DNA from: Granulicoccus phenolivorans DSM 17626 = NBRC 107789 = JCM 15570
Lineage (GTDB): Bacteria; Actinomycetota; Actinomycetes; Propionibacteriales; Propionibacteriaceae
Direction: 5' to 3'
DNA: 64,000 bases
Assembly (NCBI RefSeq): GCF_000423085.1
Contig: NZ_AUHH01000001.1
Location: forward strand, 186,001 to 250,000
Position 1 is the first letter of the stretch, and each line of letters opens with the position of its first letter. The position numbers and the translations under genes were made by a program. The notes under the pieces were generated by a model. That model saw nothing but the letters and a program-made list of their open reading frames with translations, made no database searches and was not told the DNA's origin. Below, in pieces: positions 51,543-59,345 of this stretch.

Positions 51543-53936
51543 ATGGCCCCCGTGATCATCGGATGCTTCACTCCCCCGCCCCCTGCCGCACCCGCCCGGG
51601 CGTACGCACCCCAGGACTGGGCCGAAGCCACCTGGCCGCTGGGCGCCCACCCCGACCTGACCACCGACCGCTGCACCTTCGCGGTGTACGCTCCGGCCGC
51701 CACCCGGGTCCTGCTGGAGCTGTACGCCACCGCCGGCAGCAATGACGCGATCGCGGAGTTCGAGCTGGCCCGCGGCTCCGACGGGATCTGGCGCGGCGAG
51801 TTGGATCCGGTCCCCGAGCACCAGCTGTACGCCTTCCGCTGCTGGGGCCCGAACTGGCCGCACGACCCGCAGTGGTGCCGGGGCGGGTCGGCGGCCGGGT
51901 TCGTCGCCGATGTGGACGCCGACGGCAACCGGTTCAACCCGAACAAGGTGCTGTTCGACCCGTACGCCCGCGAGATCACCCACAACCTGCTGGCCGCCGA
52001 GATCTTCGAGGCCGGCGGCGACGGGGGCGCCTTCGGCACCGGTGGCGGCGAGTGGCACGGGCAGGTGCGCCGCACCGTGGACACCGGCCGGTTCGCGCCC
52101 AAGGGGATCGTGCTGCACGACCGGTCGTCGTTCGGCGTACGCCCGCGGATCGCCCCGGCCGACGCGGCGATCTATGAGGCCCATGTCCGCTCGCTGACCA
52201 AGCATCCGTCCGCGCTGCGGCTGCACGACCTGCTCGGCGGGGCGCTGCCCGGGCTGGATCTGCCCGACATTCCCGAGCAGTACCGCGGCACCTATCGCGG
52301 GGCGGCCCTGTGGGCGCCGTACCTGAAGGCGTTGGGGTTCACCACGATCGAGTTCCTGCCGATCCACGAGACCAACAACGAGGCGAACGCGCAGGGCCCC
52401 GACGACGCCCCGGGCTCGGGGAATTTCTGGGGCTATCAGACGCTGGCCTACTTCGCCCCGAACCGCTCCTACTCCAGCGATCAGTCCCGCGGCGGGCCGA
52501 CCCGGGAGTTCAAGGAGATGATGACCGCGTTCCACGAGCAGGGCCTGGAGGTCTACCTGGACGTGGTCTACAACCACTCCGCGGAGGGCGGGCACTGGAA
52601 CAACGACCTCGACACCGTCGGTTTCGTCAGCCTGGGCGGGTTCGCGGTCAACGACTACTACCAGCAGACCGATGAGCACCGGTTGATCGACGGGGCGACC
52701 GGGACCTCCAACCAGCTCAACATGTCCACCGCGGTGTCGCAGAATCTGGTGCTGGATTCGCTGCGGTACTGGATCGAGGAGATGGGCGTCGACGGGTTCC
52801 GGTTCGATCTGGCGCCGGTGCTCGGGCGTACACCGAACGCGTTCGAGCGGGAGAACTGGGACGAACAGCGCCAGTTCTTCCATTCCCATCCGCTGCTGGA
52901 GGCCATCCACGAGCTCGCCGATGCCGATCAGGTCGAGGTGATCGCCGAGGCCTGGGATCTGTGGGGCTACGAGGTCGGGAACTTCCCCGCCGGCTGGGGC
53001 GAATGGAACGGTCGCTACCGCGATGCGATGCGGGGGTACCTCAAGGGCGACGCGAACACCGACACCTTCATCTCGATGTTCAACGGCGACTACGCCAACT
53101 TCAACGATCAGGGCGGGCCGCAGAAGTCGATCAACTTCGTCACCGCCCACGACGGTTTCACCATGGCCGATCTGGTGTCCTACAACACCAAGGTGAACGA
53201 CGGACCCTGGCCGTTCGGACCCTCCGACGGCGGCTCCGATGACAACCTGTCCTGGGACTCCGGCGGCGACCACGCACTGCGGCGCACCCGGATCCGCAAC
53301 TTCTGGACCGTGCTGTTCCTGTCCCGCGGGGTCCCGATGGTGGTCTCCGGCGACGAGTACGGCCGGACCCAGAACGGGAACAACAATCCGTGGTGCCTGG
53401 ACACCGTCGGGATGTGGAACAACTGGGCGCAGGCCGGCTCGGCGACCCCGGACCGGGAGCAGGTCGACCCGGAACACCCGGAGGTGGCCTACCACGACAA
53501 CCTCGGGGAGTCCCCCACCGGAGCCAACGCGGTCTTCACCTTCGCGCACTACATGGCCTGCCTGCGCCGGGACCATCCGGCGCTGCGGCAGCACCGCTAC
53601 GGGAACATGGAGCTCGACGACGACGACGTCAGCTACTTGTTCTACACCCCCGACGGGAAGGGCCACCCCGCCCCGCGGGACCGGTGTGTGCGGATCTACA
53701 TCGACGGCTCGGGGGTCGGCGACACCGACTTCGTCCTGCTGGTGAACATGTGGACCCAGCCGACCAGTTTCGTCGTCTCCCCGGATCGGCGCTGGCACCG
53801 GATCATCGACACCTCGGCCAATGCCGAGGAGGGCGGGAACGCGCTGGCCACCGAGGACGGGCCCGAGGTACGGGACAACTATGTGGTGAACCCGTGGTCG
53901 ATCGCGGTGCTGCAGGAATGGGTGCCCCGGGACTGA
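51543..53936 (+). CDS. glgX: Glycogen debranching enzyme GlgX (GH13, isoamylase type)
   Basis: 797 residues from ATG at 51543, without a clear ribosome-binding site. CBM48-like N-terminal domain (about 20-170), then a GH13 barrel: DVVYNHSAEGG (region I), GFRFDLAP with nucleophile Asp422, AEAWD with acid Glu469, and TAHDGF with Asp537. It removes alpha-1,6 branches from glycogen limit dextrins. No other glycogen genes are adjacent. Confidence 0.9.
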   Translation: MAPVIIGCFTPPPPAAPARAYAPQDWAEATWPLGAHPDLTTDRCTFAVYAPAATRVLLELYATAGSNDAIAEFELARGSDGIWRGELDPVPEHQLYAFRCWGPNWPHDPQWCRGGSAAGFVADVDADGNRFNPNKVLFDPYAREITHNLLAAEIFEAGGDGGAFGTGGGEWHGQVRRTVDTGRFAPKGIVLHDRSSFGVRPRIAPADAAIYEAHVRSLTKHPSALRLHDLLGGALPGLDLPDIPEQYRGTYRGAALWAPYLKALGFTTIEFLPIHETNNEANAQGPDDAPGSGNFWGYQTLAYFAPNRSYSSDQSRGGPTREFKEMMTAFHEQGLEVYLDVVYNHSAEGGHWNNDLDTVGFVSLGGFAVNDYYQQTDEHRLIDGATGTSNQLNMSTAVSQNLVLDSLRYWIEEMGVDGFRFDLAPVLGRTPNAFERENWDEQRQFFHSHPLLEAIHELADADQVEVIAEAWDLWGYEVGNFPAGWGEWNGRYRDAMRGYLKGDANTDTFISMFNGDYANFNDQGGPQKSINFVTAHDGFTMADLVSYNTKVNDGPWPFGPSDGGSDDNLSWDSGGDHALRRTRIRNFWTVLFLSRGVPMVVSGDEYGRTQNGNNNPWCLDTVGMWNNWAQAGSATPDREQVDPEHPEVAYHDNLGESPTGANAVFTFAHYMACLRRDHPALRQHRYGNMELDDDDVSYLFYTPDGKGHPAPRDRCVRIYIDGSGVGDTDFVLLVNMWTQPTSFVVSPDRRWHRIIDTSANAEEGGNALATEDGPEVRDNYVVNPWSIAVLQEWVPRD

Positions 53937-53937
53937 G

Positions 53938-53961
53938 CGGGCCGCCGGATCAGGCGGCCCG
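53938..53961. terminator. Hairpin between convergent stop codons
   Basis: CGGGCCGCC, loop GGATCA, GGCGGCCCG: 9 perfect pairs in the 13-bp gap. The stop codon of the minus-strand gene lies in the loop. Confidence 0.65.
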
Positions 53962-54810
53962 GATGGTGTCGCGGGCGGTGCGTACCTCTGCCTCGGCCGC
54001 GGCGTCCCCGGGGGTCCAAAAGCCCATCCAGACCGCCACCGATCCGCTGGTTCGGGTCGGGAAGACCAGGACCTGCAGTTGCAGCGGATCCTGGGTGCTC
54101 GGCACGCTCGCCTCGGTCTGGTACGCCTTCATCCCGTTGACCTCGACCTCGGTGGTCTCCCCGATCCGGATCTCGGTCTGCTCGCCGGCATAGACCCCGG
54201 CCTCCATCAGGCAGGTCAGATGTTGCTGACCGGCCTGCTCCGGGCCGCCGAACCCGGCCTGCTGATTCAGCCCGCCCAGGGCGACGCCCCGGGTCGCGGG
54301 TCGGGTGCTGCCCCACACGGCCTGGTCGTCGAGCCAGGCCCACTGGTCCTTGGCGAACCGGAAGCCCCACGATCCCGGCGCCTCGTAGGCGAGCCCGGTG
54401 GAGATGTAGGGGGTTTCCTTCGCGCCGGTCGCGGATTGGTTCCCGGCCCAGCAGTCGAGGTCGCCGCGGGCCGGGCCGGGGGTGGGTGAGGCCGGCCCGG
54501 ACGTCCCCGGCTCGGAGGTGGGCGGGGAGATCGGCGGATCGATCGCGGAGTCGCGGTCGGGAATCAGGATCAGCCCCAGGACCACCGCGACGATCAGCAC
54601 CACGGCGGCGGCCCCCACCACCAGCGGTGTCCGGCCGGTGCCGGAAGTGCGGGGCGGCATCGGTCCGCCGGCCGGCGGCACCGCTGTGCCGGCGGAGGGT
54701 ATGGGTCCGCCGGACGTGCGCCGGACCTGGGTGGTCCACCGGGTGCCGTCCCAGAATCGTTCCGAGTTCGGCGTACCCGCGGGATCGGGGTACCAACCTG
54801 CCTGCTGCAC
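53950..54810 (-). CDS. DUF2510 membrane-anchored protein
   Basis: 286 residues from GTG at 54810, GGAGG about 8 nt upstream. DUF2510 motif at the N-terminus (GWYPDPAGTPNSERFWDG with W/D/G conserved), Pro/Gly-rich linker, one helix at about residues 70-92 (LVVGAAAVVLIVAVVLGLIL) and an extracytoplasmic domain of ~180 residues. Same plan as the protein at 19262-20128; the outer domains differ. Function unknown. Confidence 0.75.
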   Translation of the reverse strand: MQQAGWYPDPAGTPNSERFWDGTRWTTQVRRTSGGPIPSAGTAVPPAGGPMPPRTSGTGRTPLVVGAAAVVLIVAVVLGLILIPDRDSAIDPPISPPTSEPGTSGPASPTPGPARGDLDCWAGNQSATGAKETPYISTGLAYEAPGSWGFRFAKDQWAWLDDQAVWGSTRPATRGVALGGLNQQAGFGGPEQAGQQHLTCLMEAGVYAGEQTEIRIGETTEVEVNGMKAYQTEASVPSTQDPLQLQVLVFPTRTSGSVAVWMGFWTPGDAAAEAEVRTARDTIRAA

Positions 54811-54900
54811 TGTGCTTCCTCCCGTTCGGGCGACCGACTGCCGCCTTTACCATTCGTGAAGACGTCGCGAACAGTGCAAAGGTTCCCGACGAGGGTCAGC

Positions 54901-55515
54901 TTAGCGGCCGGCCCGGGGCGAACGCCGGTACGCCGAGACGGTCGGGTCCCCGGTCAGCCAGAGCCGCCGGGGCTCATCGGCGGCGCGGGAGACGCCGACC
55001 CGGGGGCCGGTGGAGATGTCGCCGGGTTCCCGGGTCCGGGCGTACAGCCGGACGGTGCCGCTCGGGGCGAGCAGATCGGTGTCGGCGTCGGCCATCGTGA
55101 TCCCCAGGGCGCGGGTGAGGCAGCCCGGCCCGCGGGCCAGCCGGGCCGCCGGGAGGTCCCCGCGGCGCTGCCGGGCCTCGGCCGCTCCGGCGACCACCTC
55201 ACCGCCCCGGATCAGGACGGCGGCGGCCTGCCCGTCGGGGCCGCAGACGATATTGCAGCAATGGTGGCCGTGCAGCCGGTAGACGTAGAGCCACCCGGCC
55301 GGGCCGAACATCACCCGATTGCGTGGGGTGGGTCCGGCGTACGCGTGCGAGGCGGGGTCGCTGGTCCCGGCGTACGCCTCGACCTCGGTGATCCGGACCA
55401 CCACCGCGTCGCGCTGCAGGAAGCAGCCCAGCAGCAGCCGGGCCGTGCTCAGCGCATCGCCGGCGAGCTCTGTGCGGCGCGGCTGATCGAGGCCACCCGA
55501 TCCGGTTCCCCACAC
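54901..55515 (-). CDS. 3-methyladenine DNA glycosylase (AAG/MPG type)
   Basis: 204 residues from GTG at 55515, the only plausible start; it overlaps the upstream methyltransferase gene by 67 bp. LAGDALSTARLLLGC opens the family fold; ITEVEAYAG contains the catalytic Glu, HAYAGPTPRNRVMFGPAG the active-site loop and YVYRLHGHHCCNIV follows. It excises 3-methyladenine and other alkylated purines. Adjacent to a DNA adenine methyltransferase, perhaps by chance. Confidence 0.9.
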   Translation of the reverse strand: MWGTGSGGLDQPRRTELAGDALSTARLLLGCFLQRDAVVVRITEVEAYAGTSDPASHAYAGPTPRNRVMFGPAGWLYVYRLHGHHCCNIVCGPDGQAAAVLIRGGEVVAGAAEARQRRGDLPAARLARGPGCLTRALGITMADADTDLLAPSGTVRLYARTREPGDISTGPRVGVSRAADEPRRLWLTGDPTVSAYRRSPRAGR

Positions 55516-56510
55516 ACCAGCAGGTACTCCACGTTGCGCAGGTGCCCCACCTGTCCCACTTTCGTCCCGTGCAGGTTGTGGATCCCGATCTGGGCCCCGA
55601 TGTGGCGCGGCATGTCGAACTCCCACACCTCGACGGTACGGTGCTGCGCCCGGCACATCTCGACCAGTTCGGCCAGCGGGATGAACCCCTCGTTGTTGAA
55701 CGAGACGACCACCACCTCCGCACGCACGGCGGCCAGCACCTGCGCCAGGGCGGTGGCGATGGTGCCGCGGTAGTTGAACGCCGACTTGGTCCGCTGCTCG
55801 CGGGCGTCGGCCCGCTTGCAGGCGATGCCGTAGTGCTCGGGTTCGTCGCCGCGGACCAGGGTCTCCCAGACGTGGTAGTTGGTGAAGTAACGGTGCTGGT
55901 TGTAGGGCGGGTCCAGGTAGGCCAGGTCGACCGGCCCGACCCGTCGGGCCGCCTCGGCCGCGTCCAGCCCCCAGACCCGGCCGGTGCTCGGGGTGAACTG
56001 CGGCACCCGCAGCCGCAGCGGTGCGTAACTGCGCCGGGACCACTGCTTCAGGAAAGCCATCTGCAGTCCGATCGTGGAGTCGACCCGATCGGCGGCCTCG
56101 AGCAGGCTGGTCAGCAGCACCGGATACAGCCAGGTCCCGGCGTACGCCTCGATGCCGGCGCGGATCGCGTCGATCCGGCGTCCGTTGTGCGGCTGGAAGT
56201 AGCGCGCCTGCTGACAGAACACCTCGGTGACATACCCGTCGACATCGGGCAGGGCATGCAGTTCCTCGATCGCGCCGGTCACCTCGGCCGGATCGACCAG
56301 GTCGGCGTCGGGCAGCACATAGCACCCGGCCAGCGCCTGGGCGTAGGAGGCGACATCGTTGGCATGCACATAGCTGCCACGCCGGCAGAACTCCTGGGCG
56401 ACCCGGGTGGTCCCGGTGAACAGGTCGAGGGTGGTCCTCGCCCCGATCGCCCCACAGATATCCCCGAGCACCGGAACCAACCGACGCTTGGAGCCCAAAT
56501 ACTTGATCAC
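55449..56510 (-). CDS. D12-class adenine-specific DNA methyltransferase
   Basis: 353 residues from GTG at 56510, giving the family-typical start MIKYLGSKRRLVPVL. SAM motif I is LDLFTGTTRVAQEFC; the catalytic motif IV is LAYLDPPYNQHRYF with Asp200. The alpha-type order (motif I before DPPY) fits Dam-like enzymes. No restriction endonuclease gene is next to it, so it is probably an orphan methyltransferase. Target sequence cannot be inferred; GATC is only a guess. Confidence 0.85.
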   Translation of the reverse strand: MIKYLGSKRRLVPVLGDICGAIGARTTLDLFTGTTRVAQEFCRRGSYVHANDVASYAQALAGCYVLPDADLVDPAEVTGAIEELHALPDVDGYVTEVFCQQARYFQPHNGRRIDAIRAGIEAYAGTWLYPVLLTSLLEAADRVDSTIGLQMAFLKQWSRRSYAPLRLRVPQFTPSTGRVWGLDAAEAARRVGPVDLAYLDPPYNQHRYFTNYHVWETLVRGDEPEHYGIACKRADAREQRTKSAFNYRGTIATALAQVLAAVRAEVVVVSFNNEGFIPLAELVEMCRAQHRTVEVWEFDMPRHIGAQIGIHNLHGTKVGQVGHLRNVEYLLVCGEPDRVASISRAAQSSPAMR

Positions 56511-56539
56511 GACCGATGGATCACCGCGGAATCGAGGCC

Positions 56540-57400
56540 CTACTGTGTGATCTGCAGGCAGGCGTTGGGGCCGGACTGGAAGCCGGTCGTGGTCGCCTGC
56601 TGACGCTGCTGCGAGGAGCCGTGCGTCCAGGTCTCCGGGGTCACCTGGCCCTGGGACTTCTGCTGGATCCGGTCGTCGCCGACCGCGGCGGCGGCATCGA
56701 GGGCCCGGTTCACATCGTCCTGGGTAACCTGGGTGATCGGGCTGTTCGGGTCGTCGGAGGCGTGCGCCAGCCAGGCCCCGGCGAAGCAGTCGGCCTGCAA
56801 CTCGATCTTGACCCCCCGGGAGTTCGGCCCGGTGGAGCGGTCCTGGGCGGCCCAGTCCATCTTGCCGAGCAGGTTCGAGACGTGGTGGCCGTACTCGTGG
56901 GCGATCACGTACGCCTCGGCCGCGTCCCCGCCGCGGGCCCCGAACTGGGACTGCAACTGATCGAAGAACCCGGTGTCCAGGTAGACCTTGTGATCGCCCT
57001 GCGCCGGGCAGTAGAACGGGCCGACCGAGGAGTCCGCGGTGCCGCAACCGGTGCTGATCCGACCGGTGAAGGTGATCGTCTTGGTGGTTTCGTAGCCCTT
57101 CACCTGGGTGCTCCAGTACTGCTGGATCGAGTTCGTGTACGCCACGAAGCGGCAGTCCCGGTTGGTGCGGACATCGGCACCGGTGCGGCACTGGCTGTAG
57201 CGGCTGGTCTCGGCCTGCGGATCGGCCGACGTGCTGCCCCCACCGGTCAGCCCGGACAGGTCGACCCCGAACACCAGGGACAGGATGAGGATCAGGATGG
57301 TGCCACCGATCCCCCCACCGATCGCGATCCGGCCACCCCCGCCGCCGCCACCCCCGCCCATCTGCGAAGAGTCCAGCTGGGCGTTGTCGTTGTATTGCAT
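56540..57400 (-). CDS. Neutral zinc metallopeptidase (PF04228, YpfJ-like)
   Basis: 286 residues from ATG at 57400, GGGAG 8 nt upstream. An N-terminal cytosolic segment with nine consecutive glycines precedes one helix (about residues 26-45); the catalytic domain lies outside, with zinc motif HEYGHH (His168, Glu169, His172) and ELQADCFAGAW supplying the third ligand. Two Cys (CRTG, CRF) and CGT/CPA may form disulfides. Physiological substrate unknown. Confidence 0.87.
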   Translation of the reverse strand: MQYNDNAQLDSSQMGGGGGGGGGRIAIGGGIGGTILILILSLVFGVDLSGLTGGGSTSADPQAETSRYSQCRTGADVRTNRDCRFVAYTNSIQQYWSTQVKGYETTKTITFTGRISTGCGTADSSVGPFYCPAQGDHKVYLDTGFFDQLQSQFGARGGDAAEAYVIAHEYGHHVSNLLGKMDWAAQDRSTGPNSRGVKIELQADCFAGAWLAHASDDPNSPITQVTQDDVNRALDAAAAVGDDRIQQKSQGQVTPETWTHGSSQQRQQATTTGFQSGPNACLQITQ

Positions 57401-57435
57401 GTCACGATCTCCCACGTCGGAAACTGCGGTCAGCA

Positions 57436-57441
57436 TATCCT
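57436..57441 (+). promoter_or_regulatory. -10 box (TATCCT), predicted leaderless promoter
   Basis: Six bases before the ATG at 57448. Confidence 0.6.
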
Positions 57442-57447
57442 TGCGGA

Positions 57448-58161
57448 ATGCGGATCATCGGTGTGGCCATTCCCGGAGGGGCCGAGTTGTTCAACACCGT
57501 GTTGGCCCACGGGGAGGACCCGCACCATGTGGTGAGCCAGCACGGGCTGACGCTCACTCGTCCGTTGTCGGCGACGCTGACCGACGGACAGATCGTGCTG
57601 ACCGTCCAGGTGGCCCCCACTCCGGTGGCCGGCTGCCCGCCGCGGCGTCCGCCGAACGTGGATGGTGGCCTGACCGTGGCCCCCGGCGAGCGCCTGCAGG
57701 TGCATCAGCGGATTGCCGCGTACGCCCTGGTGCTCACCGACCGGGGACTGCTGGCCACCGAGTTCTCCGACCGCACCCATGTCCCCGGTCACTGGGGGCT
57801 GCCCGGCGGCGGGGTCGACCCCGGCGAGGCACCGGAGGACACGATCGCCCGGGAACTGTGGGAGGAAACCGGCCAGCACGTGACGGCCGCCGAACTACTG
57901 GACGTGCAGTCCGACCACTGGGTGGGCCGCTCCCCGCGCGGGCGGCTGGAGGACTTCCATGCCGTCCGCCTGCTGTATCGCGGGACTTGCACCGACCCGA
58001 CCGAACCGGTGGTGCACGACACCGGCGGGACCACCGCCGATGCCCGCTGGTGGCCGGCCAACCGGTGGCGTCAGGTGACCTGGACCGGGTCGTTCCAGGC
58101 CCTGCTGCACCGCCACCTGCCGGCCGTGCTCGCCGCCGAGGTCAGTCGCGGAAGTAGCTGA
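57448..58161 (+). CDS. Nudix hydrolase
   Basis: 237 residues. The first ~85 residues are a non-catalytic beta-rich segment; the Nudix domain follows, with the box GGGVDPGEAPEDTIA then RELWEETG. Conserved REx2EE is intact. Substrate unknown; the N-terminal extension is not one I recognise. Its last 20 bp overlap the end of the convergent Bax-inhibitor-like gene. Confidence 0.85.
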   Translation: MRIIGVAIPGGAELFNTVLAHGEDPHHVVSQHGLTLTRPLSATLTDGQIVLTVQVAPTPVAGCPPRRPPNVDGGLTVAPGERLQVHQRIAAYALVLTDRGLLATEFSDRTHVPGHWGLPGGGVDPGEAPEDTIARELWEETGQHVTAAELLDVQSDHWVGRSPRGRLEDFHAVRLLYRGTCTDPTEPVVHDTGGTTADARWWPANRWRQVTWTGSFQALLHRHLPAVLAAEVSRGSS

Positions 58162-58882
58162 GGATCCGCAGGATCTCCACGTAGAGCCAGATCAGCGTCA
58201 CCGTCAGCCCGTACGCCGCCCGCCACGACTCCGAGGCCGGGGCTCCGTTGCGGATCCCGTTCTCGATGTGATCGAAGTCGAGGACCAGGTTCAGCGTGGC
58301 CAGCACCACACCGATCGCGGAGACGATGATCGCCAGGAACGACACCCCACCCCCGGCACCGCGCAGGCCCAGGTCAATCCCGGCCAGGGAGAGCACGAAG
58401 TTGACCAGCATGGTCACCGCGAACGCGGCGGTGGCGATGAACACGATCTTGCGGAACCGCGGAGTGACCCGAACGTTGAAGAACTTGTACGCCGCCAGGG
58501 TGACCCCGGCCGCAATGAAGGTGGCCAGCACGGCCTGGCTGACGATGCCGGGCCAGACCATCTCGAAGGACTTCGACAGGCCACCGATCATGGCCCCTTC
58601 CAGGACGACCACGATCAGCGCCGCGGGGGCCGGCAGGGAGCGGGCGAAGGCCACCACCAGCGCGGCGATGACACTGGCGATCGAGGCGCCGATGGTCACC
58701 GGCCACAGGTACTGCGCCGGGACCAGCGCGTAGACCGCGATCGCGGCCAGGAGCGCGAGCCCCATGGTGACCATGGTCTTCGCGACGACGTCGTCGAAGG
58801 TCATCGGGGTCTCGGGGCGACCCTGGGTGCGGGTCTGCTCGGGGCGATCGAAGGATGTGAGGATCGGATTCGCGGTACGCAA
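58142..58882 (-). CDS. Bax inhibitor-1/YccA family membrane protein
   Basis: 246 residues. The start is TTG at 58882, with GGAGGG six bases upstream and the family-typical N-terminus MRTANPILTSF; the TTG at 58909 has no ribosome-binding site. Seven predicted helices, with DLGLRGAGGGVSFLAII and NLVLDFDHIENG near the end typical of the actinobacterial branch. BI-1 proteins are proton-sensitive calcium channels in studied members; role here unknown. Confidence 0.85.
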   Translation of the reverse strand: MRTANPILTSFDRPEQTRTQGRPETPMTFDDVVAKTMVTMGLALLAAIAVYALVPAQYLWPVTIGASIASVIAALVVAFARSLPAPAALIVVVLEGAMIGGLSKSFEMVWPGIVSQAVLATFIAAGVTLAAYKFFNVRVTPRFRKIVFIATAAFAVTMLVNFVLSLAGIDLGLRGAGGGVSFLAIIVSAIGVVLATLNLVLDFDHIENGIRNGAPASESWRAAYGLTVTLIWLYVEILRILSYFRD

Positions 58883-59345
58883 GGGGTCCCTCCGGGGAAC
58901 GGCTGACAACTGCTGCCAGCCTCAACGATACCTGCGGGGTGTTTGTTCCCCATCGGTAACAGGGATCCACCCTGGCGCCGGCCCGGCCGGGCGTCCCTGC
59001 GGCAACTACGTCCGGCGCCCTTTCCCGCGACAGGTGCGTCTTCCCGCGACGGGTACATGCGGCATCCCCTTCCCAGCGACAGTTCCGGCGACCCAGCAGC
59101 CCCACCTGCTTCCCGCGCCCGTTGCAACACCCCGCAGGATGGTGTTGCTGTCGCAGGGCGGCCCGAGCCATCGCGGGAAGCGCCGCCACCGCTGAAGCTG
59201 TCGCGGAACACCGGACACCACCTCAGGGCGGACACGCTCCTGTCCCGGTTCGCGACCCCGCTCCGCGACTCCTGCACTCGCGCCCATTGCTTCCTCTCCG
59301 GCAACCGCGCAATCATTCCGGTACGCCCGCCAATCAACCCAAGGG
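58883..59345. other. Gene-free region with clustered GCGAC motifs
   Basis: About 460 bp with no recognisable coding function in either strand. The left end holds the promoter side of the BI-1-like gene. From 59021 to 59210 nested inverted repeats dominate (separate entry). Several more GCGAC-type elements occur up to 59362, and the truncated oxidoreductase frame starts at its right edge. Confidence 0.6.
59021..59210. repeat. Nested inverted repeats built on a TTCCCGCGACAG-like motif
   Basis: Four left/right arm pairs nest in order: 59021-59032 with 59199-59208 (one bulge), 59040-59049 (CTTCCCGCGA) with 59171-59180 (TCGCGGGAAG, exact), 59076-59082 (GCGACAG) with 59148-59154 (CTGTCGC), and 59124-59131 (GCAACACC) with 59141-59148 (GGTGTTGC). 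The last two right arms share one base, 59148. The second and third stems are multi-copy versions of the same motif. Confidence 0.65.
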
